A stretch of 64,000 bases of DNA from Calonectria ilicicola (GCA_020809705.1 CP085834.1:1054001-1118000), one strand, 5' to 3'. Counted from the stretch's first letter, positions 48,702 through 63,583 are shown. Numbers and translations: made by a program. The notes: a model not told the origin generated them from the sequence alone.

Positions 48702-50635
48702 CTCTTGGCCCTAGATAATTAGTATATTTATACTATAAGTTACCATTTCTAATTACAGGTGGCTTTAGGTCCTTAGATATTCATCTTCGAACTACTAGGG
48801 CTCCTTCCTTTATCCTATAAGATATTAGAATATATTAGAGTATAAATTACTTATAGATAAGTAGTATTTTATAAATATAGACTTTATTTTTTAGTTTAAA
48901 TAGTAGATTATTAATTGTATTTTAATAAATATTAATTACTTTAAGTAATTTAAATAATATTAAATTAATATTAAAGTTAGTGTAGTAGGTAATATTCTTA
49001 AGTTAAAAATAATCTAGTTTTTTATTATTTCTTTTGATTTTTAGGTATATATTCTTAAATACTAGTATTAGTACTTTACTTACTCCTGCAATAATTACTT
49101 TATTTTTAATTACTTTTTATATATTTTTAAATTTTAATAGATTATTAAATATATATAAGATTATTCCTAAATCTAATATTATTAATACTTTTAATATATA
49201 AAGTAATACTTTAGAATTAAAAATTATATATAGGTATATTATATTTATAATATTTATAATCACTTTCTTAACCTTTATCTTTATAATTAATTATTTCTTT
49301 TTTATTTAATTTTATATTTTTATAATAGCTTTTTAAAGCTTATTATTATTCTTAAATACCCTCTTAATTTTTTATAAGTAATGCTTACTTATAATTAAGC
49401 CTTCTAATCTTAAGTATTTAAATATATACTAGCATTTAAATAGATTATGCTCTCTTATACTATAGGCTAGGCATTTTACAACTATCCTTTTAGTAATATT
49501 ATTACTTGAACTAGATATAGCCTATTTGTGCTCCCTAGGTATGGCTACCTCCTTTACTTGGTCGCTGTCCTACTTATTATCACTTGCTTAGAATAATCTG
49601 CCTCTAATAGTATCTCTATTAGTAGGTTTATAGTGTTCTAATTATTTATATATAGCTAATATAATAGTTTTAATTATTTATATATTTAAGCCTTCTAGGG
49701 TAGGTGCTTTAATAGTAGTATTTATTATTCTAGTAGTATTTCCTTTTGCTTTAAGAGTTATAGTATTTTAGGTTTTATAATTAGCTAATATATTATTAAT
49801 AAGTTATTCTCTTCTTTTTAATTCTCTATTTATTATCTTTATAGCTTTAATAAAGATAATAGTATAATTTTAGTAGATATTTTTAATATAATTAGCAAAA
49901 TTCTTTAATTATTATTTACTTTTTATTTCTAGAAGTTAATATTTAAATACCTTAATTAGAAGTACTTTCTAGTTAGCTAGCTATTAGAGGAATTACTTTA
50001 GGTTCTTTTTAAAGCTTTTTATTATATTATTATATTTGTTTTTTATCTTAGATATTATATATTCTTTAGATAAAGCTATAGCTCATTTAAGCCTATTTAT
50101 CCAATCTCTTAAAAAGTCCTGTTAATTAAGAGAGGTTCTAAGTTAAGAAGATATACTTTTAAGGATTATATTATATACTATATTAATTAGAGTTTCTTAT
50201 TTCTTAAATACTCTTAATTTGATCTTCTACTATCTAAATATTATATTATAGGTGTACTACTGGGTCTAATTGAGATCTATATATTTAATTGTATTTTAAT
50301 AAATATTACTATATTATAATTTAGCTAATTTAATTAGGAGTTCTCCAATTAAGGAGTTAGGATATATATAGATCTAAATCTTCCTTAGGATTTTAGCTAA
50401 TATCAACTGAACCCAATCATTCTAGTTCCCTTAACCGATTAGGATAATTTTAGTCTCTTTTGATGATATATTATATATCAATTGAATTGACTTTCTTAAA
50501 GTATATATCAATAGTTTATTATTCTAATAATAGAATATAGTATTTTGATATTAGTGTGTTTTACTAATGAAGCTTTGTGATAATCTTTGCCTATAAAAAT
50601 AATGCAATTTTCTAGCACAGAGCCAGGCTTATAAT

Positions 50636-50768
50636 TGTTAGAATGTGTATTGTATTGATTCTTAGTGGTCTGATTTATAGTGGAGGTAAAGGTACATTCT
50701 TATATCCAACCTATATAGCAATATCCTTTAAACCCCTGGATATCCTGACCCACTCATTCTCCCTGACA
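50636..50768 (-). repeat. Copia 1 right LTR (5' LTR)
   Basis: It begins TGTTAGAATG (mutated from TGTCAGAACG) and ends CTGACA, followed by the target duplicate ATTGT. Confidence 0.85.
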
Positions 50769-50773
50769 ATTGT

Positions 50774-53700
50774 CCTCTAATATACTCTCTTAGCTTAGGC
50801 CTATTTTAAAGTAGAGTTATTTATAATTTTTTTTTTTTGTAATTTAGTTTAATTTTATTATAAAAGATTTTTTTAATATTATAGTTTTTATTTTTTTAAT
50901 TTAGTTTTTTAAATCTTTTATTTTTTTTTTATTAATAATATTAAAAATATTATTTATATTAAATAATTTTATAAATTTTATATATTTTTATTTTAATAAA
51001 GATTTTATTATTTTATTTATAATATTTTTATTAATAAAGATTTAATTTAAAAGGATATATTTATTTTAATACTTTTATTTTAATTAATAATTATAAATAT
51101 TAATATAATATAATTTAATTATTAATTTTATAGATTTTTTTTAATAATTTTAATATTTAAATATTATTATATAAAATAATTAATAATTATTTAATTATAA
51201 TCTTTAATTTATTTAAGATTTTATTTATAAAGATTATTTTTTTAATTATTTTTAATAATAAAAGTAATTTTATTTTAATTATAAATATAATAATTATAAT
51301 TTACTTAAATACTTACTATAATATTGCCCCTCTATATAGCATTATTATATAACTCTATAAGCTTTTTCTATTCTATATATTATTTATAAATAATATATTA
51401 TTTAAGCTTATAAATATTATCTTATATAATATTTTATTAAGCTTAATTATTATTAAATATATTTAATATAAATAATAAATTATTTTATTAATAATTTAAT
51501 AATACTATCTTTTTAAATTAATATTAAATTATAATAATTATAATATTATAAATATAATATCTAATTTAATTAATATTAAAATAAAAAGTAATAATCTAAT
51601 CTTCTTAAGATAGATTTTTATAAACTTCTAGTCTATAATTTCCTCTATAAGTAAAAGTTCTACTTCTACTATTAGAGTATTATATTTCTTTAAGCCTAAA
51701 TTAAACTAATAAGTAATCTTTTTAATATATATAATTTATATTAGCTAGATGATTTGCTTTATTCTATTTTATATAATATATATCCTTAAGAACTATTTTA
51801 GTTCCTTTATTATAATTATAGTATATTATCTTTATAATTACTTTATAATTTTATTTATTATTTCTTTATTTATTTTAAAAAACCTAAAAATAATATTATT
51901 AATAAAGAAGAAAATAATCACCCTATTCTTTTATATTATATATAGTTTTTATAAAACCTTTTAGAATTTAATAGATTATAATATTTTTATTAGATATATT
52001 TGCTAAATTAAAGAGGATCTTTAAAGCCTATATAATACTTTCCTTAGAATAAGTATAATATCTTTCTTTTTATACTTTAAAGATATTTTTATAAATACTA
52101 GTTTATCTAGGTTATAATTTACAAATATATTAATAATATTTATTTAAATTAGCTCTAGATTATTCTTAGCTATAATAGCTATTAGTATATAAAATAATAT
52201 ACTTATTAAGATAGTAGCCCTTATTGGAAGCTTATTTAATACTTATTAATTATTATATATAATAAGCCTTACCTTATACTTTATTAAATATTTATATTTA
52301 TTAATTTTATATATAAATATCTATATATAATATAATACTTAATACTCTTTAATTATATTAATAAATATCTTTTTATATAATCTTATCTTATTATATAATT
52401 TAAAATAAATCTTTTATATTTAATAAAATCCTTTTTTTAATAAATAATTTTTAAAATCTTTAAGTATTTTTAATAAAAATAATAAATTATACTTATATTA
52501 TATTTTAAATTTAAATTTAATACTTATTATAAAGACTCTATATAATAATAAATTAACCTACTTTAATTAAAAATTTTTAAATTAATTATCTTAATTAATT
52601 CCTTTTATCTAAGGTATTACCCTCTTACCTACCCTCTTAATTCTAATAATTAGAAGTTAGATATATAATACTATCTCTAGTAGTTAGTCCTTATCCTTCA
52701 GTGAAAGTATAAAGTAAAAGCTTTTAAATTACTTAAGCAGCTAAGGGTCTTCAACTTCTTCTTCTAGCTTAAGATTCCTATTACCCCTTAATCTATTATT
52801 ATTATTATTTTAAGTTTCTTGTAATAGTTCTTCTTTATTAATATCTTCCTTAAATATTAATTTAAATATTAATTTTTGCTTTTTAAGGATATATAAGTTA
52901 GATGCTTGATCCTTAGGTATTATTATCTTTTAGATAAATTTATTAATATTTTAAGTAAGATCTAGTAATATTTTCTTTTTATTAAAGAATATATTCTTAT
53001 TAAAGATTATATCTTTTAATAGGATAATCTTTTCTATATATAGTACTTATATTTTAAAAATATTTATAGATTTATATTTAATTAAATAATTTATATATAT
53101 TCTAAAATCTAATTTTTATAATCTCTTTTATTTTTACTAAGCCTTTAATATTATTATATATATCTTATAATTATAGACTTTTAGATATAATATATATAGC
53201 TTCCTTTTATAAAAGAGCTTATATAAGGTTTTCCACTTATTAACTTCTTTTAATATTTAATTTGCTAGATATATTATAATATTAATAATCTCTTTTTATA
53301 AATTATATAAAAGCTTTACTAAGATCTATATTACCTTAGCCTTCTAAATAATAATCCTCCCTAATCTTTCTACTCCTTTATTTTAATCTTAAGTTTATAA
53401 GGCTATTAAAAGATAAATAATTTCTTTTCTTTATAACTAGATTTTAATCTAATATATAAAGAGTTTATTATCTAATTAAATATATTTAACTTTAATATTA
53501 AAATATATACTTATTTAATTAATAAAATCTTTAATATTTTAATAATTTTCTATCTTACTCTCTTAATTCTTAATATAATATACAAATACTAACTTTAATT
53601 AAACATCTATAATAAATATTATATATTAATAATTATTAATATTATCTAATATATCCATCTAATCTATCCAAGCTTTATAAAAAGATTTATCTTTCTCTTA

Positions 53701-54441
53701 ATCTAGTGATCTTCTAGAAATTTAATAATATATCTTGCCTAAATTATAGGCTTTATATTATAAGATCTTAAATCTTTTAAGTTTAATACCTAAGATCTCT
53801 AAATCTAGCTTTTATAAGTTTATTAGATTAATATATCCTATCCTAGCATACTATAGATCTCTATTACTTACTAAAGGAGGTCTTAGATCTTTAGAAATAA
53901 ATTAATATAACTTAGTTAGAAATATATCTTATTGATTGATAATTGCTTTATTATATTAGAGGATATATTATTTAAATATCTATATTATAAAGTAGATAAT
54001 CCTTCTATTAGTCTTATAGATAAGTTATATATATTTAGGTTCCTATATTATCCCATTATTCTCTAATATTTAATAAAATATTAGATTTATATTAAAGTTA
54101 ATATAATAAGTAATATTCTTAAAATATAAAATCTTATAGCTTCTACTAGGCTTATTAATCTTTAAATTAATATCTTTATAATTAAGAATTAGGATATTTA
54201 ATATTCTTATAATTATTATATTATATACTTTAATATATTTAAAATTCTTAAACTTATTAATATTATTAAAGATATAAAGTATAATACCTAAGTCTAAAAT
54301 AGTTAATACTTTTAATAAATAAACCCCTTATAATAAAGAGAATACTAATTATAAATAAGCTTAATTCACACTTCTTATAATATTCTTTAATTATTATTCC
54401 TTATCTTTAAACCTAAGCTTTTCCACTATAGCAATTAGATC
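50774..54441 (-). mobile_element. Body of Copia 2, RIP-mutated
   Basis: It runs collinear with the Copia 1 pieces. Homologous words occur in the same order, for example ACTAGTTTATCTAGG here and ACTACCTTATCTAGA in Copia 1. Minus-strand reading at 51888-51919 gives VIIFFFINNIIF, the altered YVDD box of reverse transcriptase. It has no LTR of its own at 50774, which fits Copia 1 having inserted near its left LTR. It is interrupted at 54442 by Gypsy 3. Confidence 0.65.
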
Positions 54442-54837
54442 TGTTATGACCCATGACACGCCTGGGCGGTCAAACAAGGCAGAAACGATGCTCACCTACC
54501 CTATAGCCCCACACCAACTAATAAAGAAGCACTCACAAGCAATTACTTATAAGTATTAGTGATTACTTTATGATTACTATCTTGATTATTAATATATTAG
54601 ATAGAATTAATATAGTAAGTATTTATTAGGTAATAGTATATAGATAGATTAGAATCTACCCTTATAACTAATATTAACTAGCTTTTAATATAATTTGGTT
54701 ATTTTAATTATAATTAACTATTATTTAATATAATACTTTTATTACTTTATTTACTATAATATATCTAATTATCCTACTAATAATAAATCTTTTATTTTAA
54801 TTAGTTTATTAAGTTAGAAATTAATTAGATTATTATA
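54442..54837 (+). repeat. Gypsy 3 5' LTR
   Basis: It begins TGTTATGACCCATGACACGC and is the reverse complement of the Gypsy 1 and 2 LTRs. The first 80 bp are almost unmutated, while the inner end TTAGATTATTATA is fully mutated from GACCAGACCGTTACA. Confidence 0.8.
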
Positions 54838-57600
54838 TATTAAAAGCTTTTATTTAATTAATTACTTATATTAATAATTAAGTAATAATAATATCTAGAA
54901 AAAACCTTATTACCACCACTTCTCCTAATAATACCAAGTTAATTATAAAATTATAATAAATTAAGAAGAAACTTATAAATATATAAGCCTAATTTAAAGT
55001 AAAAAAAGCTAGAATTATTATAATTAAAAAAAGTAAGAGTAAAGATATTAATAAAATTCTAAAACCTTCAATCCTAGAATCTTTCCTAGGAAAAGCTGCT
55101 AATATAGTCCCTTTTCTTATCTAAATAAAGGGATATTTTTACTTTTTTAATCTAATTGGTAATTCTTGAAGCTTAAGTATTATATATTAAAACCCTTTTT
55201 TAAGAAGATATAGGAGTATAGTTTGAATTTATTATAAAAGATTATTTAAAAAATAAAAATAATATTAAGTAAATTAAAGAAATTTAAGAAATTTTTAAAA
55301 ATTAAGAAAATTTTAAGATTATTATTAAAGATAATTTTAATATAATAGATATAAAATAATAAGTTATAAATTAATTATATAAGCTTAAATAAATAAAATC
55401 TTATAATTAATATTTAACTAAGTTTAAAAGAATTATAATATAAATAGCCTAGGATAATAATATATTAATAAAACTTTATTATAAAGACTTAAAAAGTGAA
55501 GTTAAGAATAAAATCTATAAGAAAGATTAATTAAAAAAACTTTTAAAATATATTAAAAGTATTATTAAAATTAATAAAAAATAATTTAATTAATATAAAA
55601 AATATACCTAAAATAATAAAAACCTATATATCCTAAATAAAGAAAAAACCTAGAATAAGTAATAAAGTATTATATATAAGACTTATTTAGGACTAATAGA
55701 ACTTAATATTATTTAAGATTATAATAAAAGTAAGATCACTTATTTTAATTATAAAAAGAAAAAATATAAATCCTTTAAATATTACTTCTTAAAAATAAAA
55801 AATTAATTTAAATTTATACTAGAAGAATAAAAATAACTTAATATTATAAAAACTTAATAGACTTTAATATTAAAAGGAAAAAAGGATATTATAAGAAAAG
55901 TTATTCTTATTATTATTAAAAAATATAAATTAATTACTATAATTAAGTAATATATAAAAAACCATAAACTATATAAAGTAAAACTTACTTTATAATAAGA
56001 AATTAATAAAGCTATCTAAAAAGTATAATTAACCTAATAAAAAGGCTAGTCCTACTTTCCCTATAAATGGTTAAAATAAGCTAAAAAGATAGGAATTCTT
56101 ACATCTATTCTAGATATATATACTAATAAAGTATTAGTATAATAGAATACTTATACTTATAATAAAAATAGAAATAAAAAATAGATAATTAGTATTAAAA
56201 GAATGGCTTAATAAGTTAGGGAATCTTTATAAGATGGAGATAAAGTCTTTTTACTTATATAAAGTAAATAATAATTAAGAAACTATAATCCTTAATTTAT
56301 TTAATATAAAAAAAATAATCTTAAATTAAATATAATATATAAAAAATATAAAAATATTTTATAAATAAATTATTATAATTATAATTACTTTTAATATATA
56401 AAATAAAAATAATATATAATATACTTTTTTATTAAGATAAAAAATATAATTATTTATTATATTTATAAAAAATACTTTAATTAATATAAAGTAATAAAAA
56501 GAACCTTCTATTATTAGTTTATTATATTAGAACTAAATAAGCTTAAGTTTTTTAATTATAGTAAACTATTTTAAAATAAATATTAAAATTTTAAATATAA
56601 TATTTATATAATAAATAAAGTAATAGTTTAATATTAAATAAAATTAAAAAATAAGTAAAGCCCTTTATAGAAGAGTAGTAGAAGCAATTAGGATAATAAT
56701 CTTTAAAGTTATTAAAAGAATTCTTTAAAAAAGCTTTATATTTTATAATTAAAAAGTAATCTTAATAATAATTAAAAGTAAAAGTAAGGATTAAAGAGAA
56801 GTAATATAATATTATAGTAAATAATAGAGTTAAATAAAATTATATTAATTTTTAAATAATTAATTAACTTTAACTATTATAAATAATAAAAGTTAATTTA
56901 TATAAAATTATTAATATAAAAAGAATCTTTTTTAATTATAATAATAGTATTATAAATAAAAAGATTAATTACTTAAAAGTCTTTATTAAAGAAAAAAACT
57001 AAAAAATAATCTTTAATATTATTAATATTAAATAATATAATCTAGTTTTAGGGTATCTATAGTTATACTAATATAATCCTAATATCTACTAATATATTAG
57101 TTAGGTATAAATATTTAAGAAGTATAATATAACTAATAATATTTTTATGAAATATAATAAAAGATCTTAAACTTCTAGTTTTAATTAAATAAAAAATATA
57201 AGTAAAGAAAAATCTTTATTATTTAAAGGAATAAAATATAAATATAAGAATAATTAGAAAAAATAATAATAATAGATTATTATATACTTTAGAATATAAT
57301 TTTAATAAATTAATAAAAGCCTTAAAGATATAAAGGCTAAAGTAGAAATAGATAGATTATATAATATACTATTATAATATTAAATTTATAAAAAGCTCTT
57401 TATAAAAGAACTAGATACTAGACTATTTAAGTTTAATTAATAGGATTATAAAATTATTTTTAAAAATAGATTTAATATCTAATTTTACTTTATTTATAAT
57501 TTTAATTAAATTAAGCTTAATATTTTAAAGGAATATATCTAAGATATATTTAAAAAGGAATATATTTATATTTTAAACTCTAAAGCTGATTATCTTATTA

Positions 57601-58210
57601 TATTTATACCTAAGAAAAATAGAAAGCTATACCTTATTATAGACTACTAATAGTTTAATAATATTACTATTAAGGATTGCACTTTATTACTATTAATTAA
57701 TAAAATAAAGGATTATTTTTATAAAGCTAATATCTTTATTATATTAGATTTTAAAGAAATATATAATCTTATTTATATTAAAGAAGAATATAAATAGAAA
57801 ATTGCTTTTTAAATAAAATTTAAATTATTTAAATATCTAATTATATTTTTTAAATTTATAAATATATTAATATTATTTTAATAAATAATAATTAATATAT
57901 TATAAGAATACTTAAATATCTTTATTATTTACTATTTAAATAATATTCTTATTTTCTCTAAAAATAAAAAAAAATATAAAGAATATATTTATAAGATCTT
58001 AAAAGCCTTCTAAGATATCAAACTTCTAATTAAACTAGAAAAAAATAAGTTCTATATTTAAAAAGTAGAATTTCTAGGATATATTATTAGCCCTAATGAA
58101 ATTTATATAGATCTAAAGAAAGTTACTATAATAAAAGATTGGAAAGAATTTACTAATATAAAGGAAGTATAAGCCTTTTTTGGATTTATTAATTACTATT
58201 AAAGGTTTAT
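57601..58210 (+). pseudogene. RIP-degraded Gypsy 3 reverse transcriptase
   Basis: Plus-strand reading recovers successive RT blocks, with the YLDD box now YLNN and a stop where EWKTAF has its Trp. It is not translatable. Confidence 0.7.
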
Positions 58211-58232
58211 TAAAGGATTTAGTAAAATTATG

Positions 58233-61200
58233 TAAAGATATAGGACCAAGAGGACCAATCAAGCATACATACTGAATGTATACTAGTATAAAATGCTATA
58301 AGGCAAGGATACCTATAATAGTATTATATAGTAAGTATAGGCAAATAGTTCTATAATTTATTAAATTAAAGTCTTAGTAATAAGAATAGAGGTCTATTAT
58401 AGTTCTATTTATGTTTTATTTTAATTATAAATCTAATTTATTATAATTTTTTAATTTCTTTTTTTTAAAAGATTAATATATTATATAATAGGTAGAGTTA
58501 TTAGAAGTTTAAGAAGGATTAATATTATACTACTACTTTCTAAGTTAATAAGGATTTATTATAATAAATAAAAGCTATAAATATAAGTTATATATAATTA
58601 AAAGTATAAATAGGAATTTTAAGAAAAGCTTATTTAAAAAAGTAAAACTTTAAAGAATCTAAATATATTTTTTATTTTAATTTTTAAAAATATTTTAATT
58701 ATAAAATTAAAGAAGTAAGAATCTTAAGATTTAAAGAATATTAAAGAGTAGATATTATTATTATTTATAATATAAATTTTATATAATATAAAGGAAATTA
58801 TAATATTTATAAGAGATTTTATAATTATAATAATTTAATAATAAAAATAATTTTAAATATAATAATAGTAGTTTTAGGCTTAATAGTAGTAATTTTAAAT
58901 GGATATATTATATTAGTTGGCTGTATAGCTTAATATAGATCTAAGGAAGGACTATAAGAAATCTCTATTATATAATTACAAGAGGCTTAATAAAGATATA
59001 TTAGATATCTAAATTAATAATTAGATCTATATTATTAAAGCTGGTAATAGCTTGTGGCTAGGTAGTTCTACTATATAGTATATAAAGTAGACTATAATCA
59101 ATTCTTATACTCTTTATAAATGTAATAATATAATTATATTAAAAGGCTTACTAGTTAAGACTTTTTATAGGAAGACTTTTTTATTTTTATATATAAGATA
59201 TATATTAATCTAGATTTATATAAGTGTTAGCTTTATGATAAGTTATTATTTTTAAAGTAGAAGAAGGATTATATACTATAATAATATTTTACTATATAAA
59301 TAGCCTTATATATTATACTAAGTATTAAAAGCTTAAAGGATAATATTATCTTAGCTTATTAGTATTATTTTAGATTATAATTTAAATTAAAAATAGAAAT
59401 ATTAAAATAAAAAGTAAAGTTTAAGAAGCTTTATAAAGTAATTAATAAAATTAAATAATTTTAAATTTATTTTTATTAAAATAATTAAGGAGTATAAGAG
59501 GGTAGTAGTATTAAAAGATTACTTTCTAATTAGTAAGAAGGCTTTTAAAAGTAATATTTTAATAATTATAAAGGCTAAGGTAGAGGTTAAGGTAAAGGTG
59601 GAAGTTAAGGAGGTATACTTAAATTAATCTCTTTAAAAGATAATATTAAATTTATTTCTTTTATTACTTTTAGTAATATAAAGAAGATTATTAATTTTAA
59701 TTATATTTAATTTTTAATTTATTATATTTATAATAAAGAAGATTATATTTTTTTTATTATTTATTATAATAAAAAAATAATATACTTTTTAAAGTTATTA
59801 AAATTTAAATTATTAATAATAATTTTATTAAAATAGATTTATTAAAAAATAAGTAGGTATAAGCTTAATATATAAAATTACTATATATAAAAAACTTTTA
59901 CTTTTAAAATAGATTATTTAAGAAAGAGTATTAATACTTAATACTTATAAGGAAGAAGAAATCTAAGTAAATATGGATATTTATATATAAGTAGACCTTA
60001 TTAGTTAATAATTAGTGTAAAAATTAGATTTAAAGCTAGCTCTAGATATAGCTATACTTATATTAGAAAGTTATAATGGAATTATATTAGTCTTATATAA
60101 GGTATATTAATTAACTTTATTTTTAATTAATTACTAAGGAATATCTTAGAAGATTTAAAGAGTATTTATTAAAGTATAATATTTAAAAGATATTAATAAT
60201 CTACTTCTTTTAAATAATTCTATAAATAGAGAAAATATTATAATTAATATATATAACTATTATTAAATATATAAATCTATTTCTTTTATAAAATTTAAGA
60301 ATATTATAAAAAAATTAATAAAGAATAATAGAAAAGTTTATATACTTTATATTATTAATATATAATTATTAAAGAAAAAGTTAATTAAAATTTTAAAAAA
60401 TAAAACTATTAATAATAATATTAGTATACTACCTTTAAAATTATAATTAAAATAATATATATTTAATAAAATAAAGATAATAAAGTTACTACTTCTTGAA
60501 AGTATAGAGCATTCTATTAATACTATGGAAGGTAAAGAGCCTCTATATAGTTTATTATATTTATTAAATATTAAATAATATTATATATTATAAATATATA
60601 TAATAAATAATATTATTAGTAGTAGGATATAATTATTAATTAATATTATTAATATATTAATATTATTTATATTAAAGAAAAATAGTATTATATATTTATA
60701 TATAAATTATAGAAATTTTAATATAATTATTATTAAGAATTAATATCTACTTCTACTTATTAATAATCTTTTAAATAGATTAATAGAAGTAAGATAGATT
60801 ATTAAGATTAATATTTATAATATATACTATTATATTAAAATTAAAGAGAATAATAGATAGAAGATTGCTTTTAGAACTTAATATAATTACTTTAAATATA
60901 TAATTATATTATTTAGATTAATTAATACTTTAATTACTTTCTAAATATATATTTATTATATACTTATAAAACTTTTAAATATTTATTATATTATATATTT
61001 AAATAATATTATTATTTATTTTAAAATAAGAGAATAATATATTAAAAATATTAAAAAGATTCTTAAATAATTATATAATTTTTAATTATATATTAAACTC
61101 TTTAAATATATCTTTTATTAATAAAAAATAGAATTCTTAAAGTATATAATTATTTAAAAAAGTATTAAGATAGATCTTATATAAATTCAATCTATTATTA

Positions 61201-63402
61201 AATAAAAGAAATTAACTTTATATAAAAATATATAAATATTTTTTAACTTTTATAATTTCTATTAAAAATTTATTCTTAAATATTTTAAAATAATAGAACC
61301 TTTAATAAAGCTACTTAAAGAAAGTAAAAATAATTATAAAACTAAAGATCTTACTTAGATCAAGATTAAAGAAAATATATTCTAAGAATTAAAAATAGCC
61401 TTCTATTTAATAACTATCTTATAATATTAAGATCTAACCCTAAAAGCCTATATTAAGATAGATATATCTACTAAGGCTATCTTAAGAATCTTATTATAGC
61501 TTATAGAAGATTAATAGTATTTAATAGTCTACTAATTAAAAAAGCTCTTTAATATTAAATAATATTAAAAAACTAGATAGTAAAAATTATTTATAATTAT
61601 TAAAAGTTTAAAGTATTAAAGTTATTATTTATTAAGATTATTAAAGAAGTTTATAATATTAATAAATTATTTTATTTTTAAAAATATTATTAAAGCTTTA
61701 GTAAAGGATCTTAAAGAAAGATTTATAAGATAGGTTTATAGGCTATTTTTATTCAATTTTAATCTTAAATATAAATTAAAAAAGCTTAATTTAATAAATA
61801 GTCTATTAAAATAACTAGATTATATAAAAAGGGAAATTATATATAAAAATATATTTTTTATACTTATAAAAAAGTTTTAATTAATAAAGGAATTATTATT
61901 AAATATATAATATATAATTATTAATATAAAAAATAAAATTAAGATTACTGGTACTTATATATAAGCTATTTATACTAGCCTTAAAGATAGTATATTTATA
62001 TATTAGATAATAAGTAAGGGTTCTTTACTTTTAAATTAGAAGTAGGCTATTAGATTATTAGATTAGTAGAATATAGTTATAATCTTTTTAATTATATAAT
62101 AATAAAAGACTAATAATATTACTATAAAGGAAAGCACTTAATAGAAAGAGGTTATATACTTTAACTATAAGGATCTATTAGAAGCTAAGGTAGTTGGTCT
62201 AGAATAACTTATTTTATATCCTATTATAAAAAAGCTTATAAAAGATGAAATAGTATTTTTTACTTAATTATTTATATAGTTAGAAGAATTAGTCTAAGGA
62301 TTATAAACTAAAGATCCTTTTTATTAATAGTAAATATAGAAGGTTAAATAGGGTATTAAAGATATAAAGGTATATTACTTAAATGGAAATAGTATACTTT
62401 CTTATAAGGGAAGGCTAGTTATTTTAGTATAATATATATTAAGGATTAAGATATTTTATAGATATTATAATAATTTAAGGGTAAAATATATAGAAGTTAT
62501 TAAAATAATTGAATTTATTAAGAGAAAATTCTATTAGAAAGGAATTATAAAGAATATATATAATTATATTTTAAGATATTAGATATATTAAGGTATATAA
62601 ACCTTATATTATAGACTATATAGGAAGCTATAGTCTTTACTATTACTAATATACCTCTTTTAAGAAATTAATATAGATTTTATTATAAGGTTGCTTTAAA
62701 GTGTTTATAATAATGGAGAAAAATATAATATTATTTTTATAATTATCTATTATATAATAAAATTTATTATATTTATATTTATAAAAAAAATACTTATTAT
62801 TATTTAAATAATATAAATATTATATAAATATATAAAATATTAATATAAAATATTAAAAAGTATTATAAGTAATTAAGATAAATTATTTATAAGCTAGTTC
62901 TAGGAAAAACTAATAAAAAAATAAATAATAATTAAGTAATTATTTACTATCTACTATCCTTAGATTAATAGGCAGACTAAGTGAATATATTAAACCTTAA
63001 AGAGATATTTAAGGTTATTTATAAAAGAAATTTTAAAGAGATAGGTAATATAACTTTTTAAGAATGAGTTTATTTATAATAATAATTAATATAGTATTAT
63101 TAAAGTATTATTAATATAAGTATTATATAATTATTATTTTAAAATAATTAAGTATATTTTAGAGTATTTAAAGATTTATATATAAAATATATAAAAGTAT
63201 ATTAAAATCTTAAGCTATATATATACTTAAGCTTAATAATATTAATAAAAAGCTATAAAAATATAAATTAAGTATTATAATAAAAAGTATATTATTATAA
63301 AATATAAAAAAGAATAGATTATTAGTTTATTTATAAAGAACTTTAGATTTAAATATAAGAAGCTTATACCTAAGTTTATTAAGATTACTATTATTAAAAG
63401 AA
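58233..63402 (+). mobile_element. Gypsy 4 remnant of a different Gypsy lineage, plus orientation
   Basis: A start-like sequence TGTAAAGATATAGGACCAAG at about 58233 is followed by a gag-like region (58.9-59.8 kb) with a G-rich basic stretch near 59565-59615. Degraded protease and an RT at about 60690-61050 follow (YRNFNIIIIKN, KENNR, KIAFRT, YLNNIIIYF). RNase H lies at about 61430-61830 and an integrase-like region at 62390-63200. The RT differs clearly from that of Gypsy 3, so this is a second family. Boundaries and LTRs are unresolved. No frame is intact. Confidence 0.5.
60690..61050 (+). pseudogene. RIP-degraded Gypsy 4 reverse transcriptase
   Basis: Plus-strand reading recovers the YRxLN-type start, the KINIYNIYYYIKI segment (from KxDLRDAYYRIRI) and YLNNII (from YLDDIL). 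Stops replace Trp and Gln codons, as RIP predicts. Confidence 0.6.
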
Positions 63403-63537
63403 TGCTCTCGGAACGAGAGTTTAAGGGGCGCTAAAAAGAAGAGGTGCATGATGATGTTTTTCCCATACTCTTGCTTAGGTAATCAGGTCATGTGACTAGC
63501 ACATGGTTATTCATGTGATTTAGCTTGAGGCCCCCCC

Positions 63538-63562
63538 GGAGGTGGGCGGGTGGGAGGGGGGG
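63538..63562 (+). other. Predicted G-quadruplex motif
   Basis: Runs GGG, GGG, GGG and GGGGGGG are separated by single bases (63544-63562), which meets the usual four-run rule with minimal loops. A C-run at 63531-63537 could instead pair with the last G-run as a hairpin. Confidence 0.7.
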
Positions 63563-63583
63563 CTAATTTGTTAGCTTATTAAG

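Larger units (their letters stand above)
31769..50768 (-). mobile_element. Copia 1 LTR retrotransposon, RIP-mutated, carrying two nested Gypsy elements
   Basis: It is bounded by two 133-bp LTRs with TGTCAG/CTGACA ends and flanked by a perfect 5-bp duplication ATTGT (31764-31768 and 50769-50773). After removing the two Gypsy insertions about 5.2 kb remain, a normal Copia size. The coding strand is minus. At 33011-33045 the reverse complement reads IIIFFFINNII, a RIP-altered form of the Copia reverse-transcriptase YVDD box (V to I, D to N). No frame is intact. The remaining pieces are 31902-33400, 40298-41812 and 48702-50635. Confidence 0.8.
54442..58232 (+). mobile_element. Gypsy 3, plus orientation, 5' LTR to reverse transcriptase, RIP-mutated and interrupted
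   Basis: It is the same family as Gypsy 1 and 2 but inverted. It has a 5' LTR at 54442-54837, then gag (the region near 55080-55100 is the reverse complement of the Gypsy 1 region near 39650). The RT is at about 57601-58210, reading KKNRKLYLIIDY, NIFIILDFKEIYNLIYI, YYLNNILIF and YRFIKGFSKI-like text. Collinearity with Gypsy 1 ends at about 58232, right after the RT, where different sequence begins. The missing RNase H, integrase and 3' LTR would lie beyond the interruption or outside the window. Confidence 0.7.

Noticed and set aside
51749..51964. Hydrophobic 71-codon open frame
   Set aside because: Antisense to the Copia 2 reverse transcriptase; produced by AT-richness.
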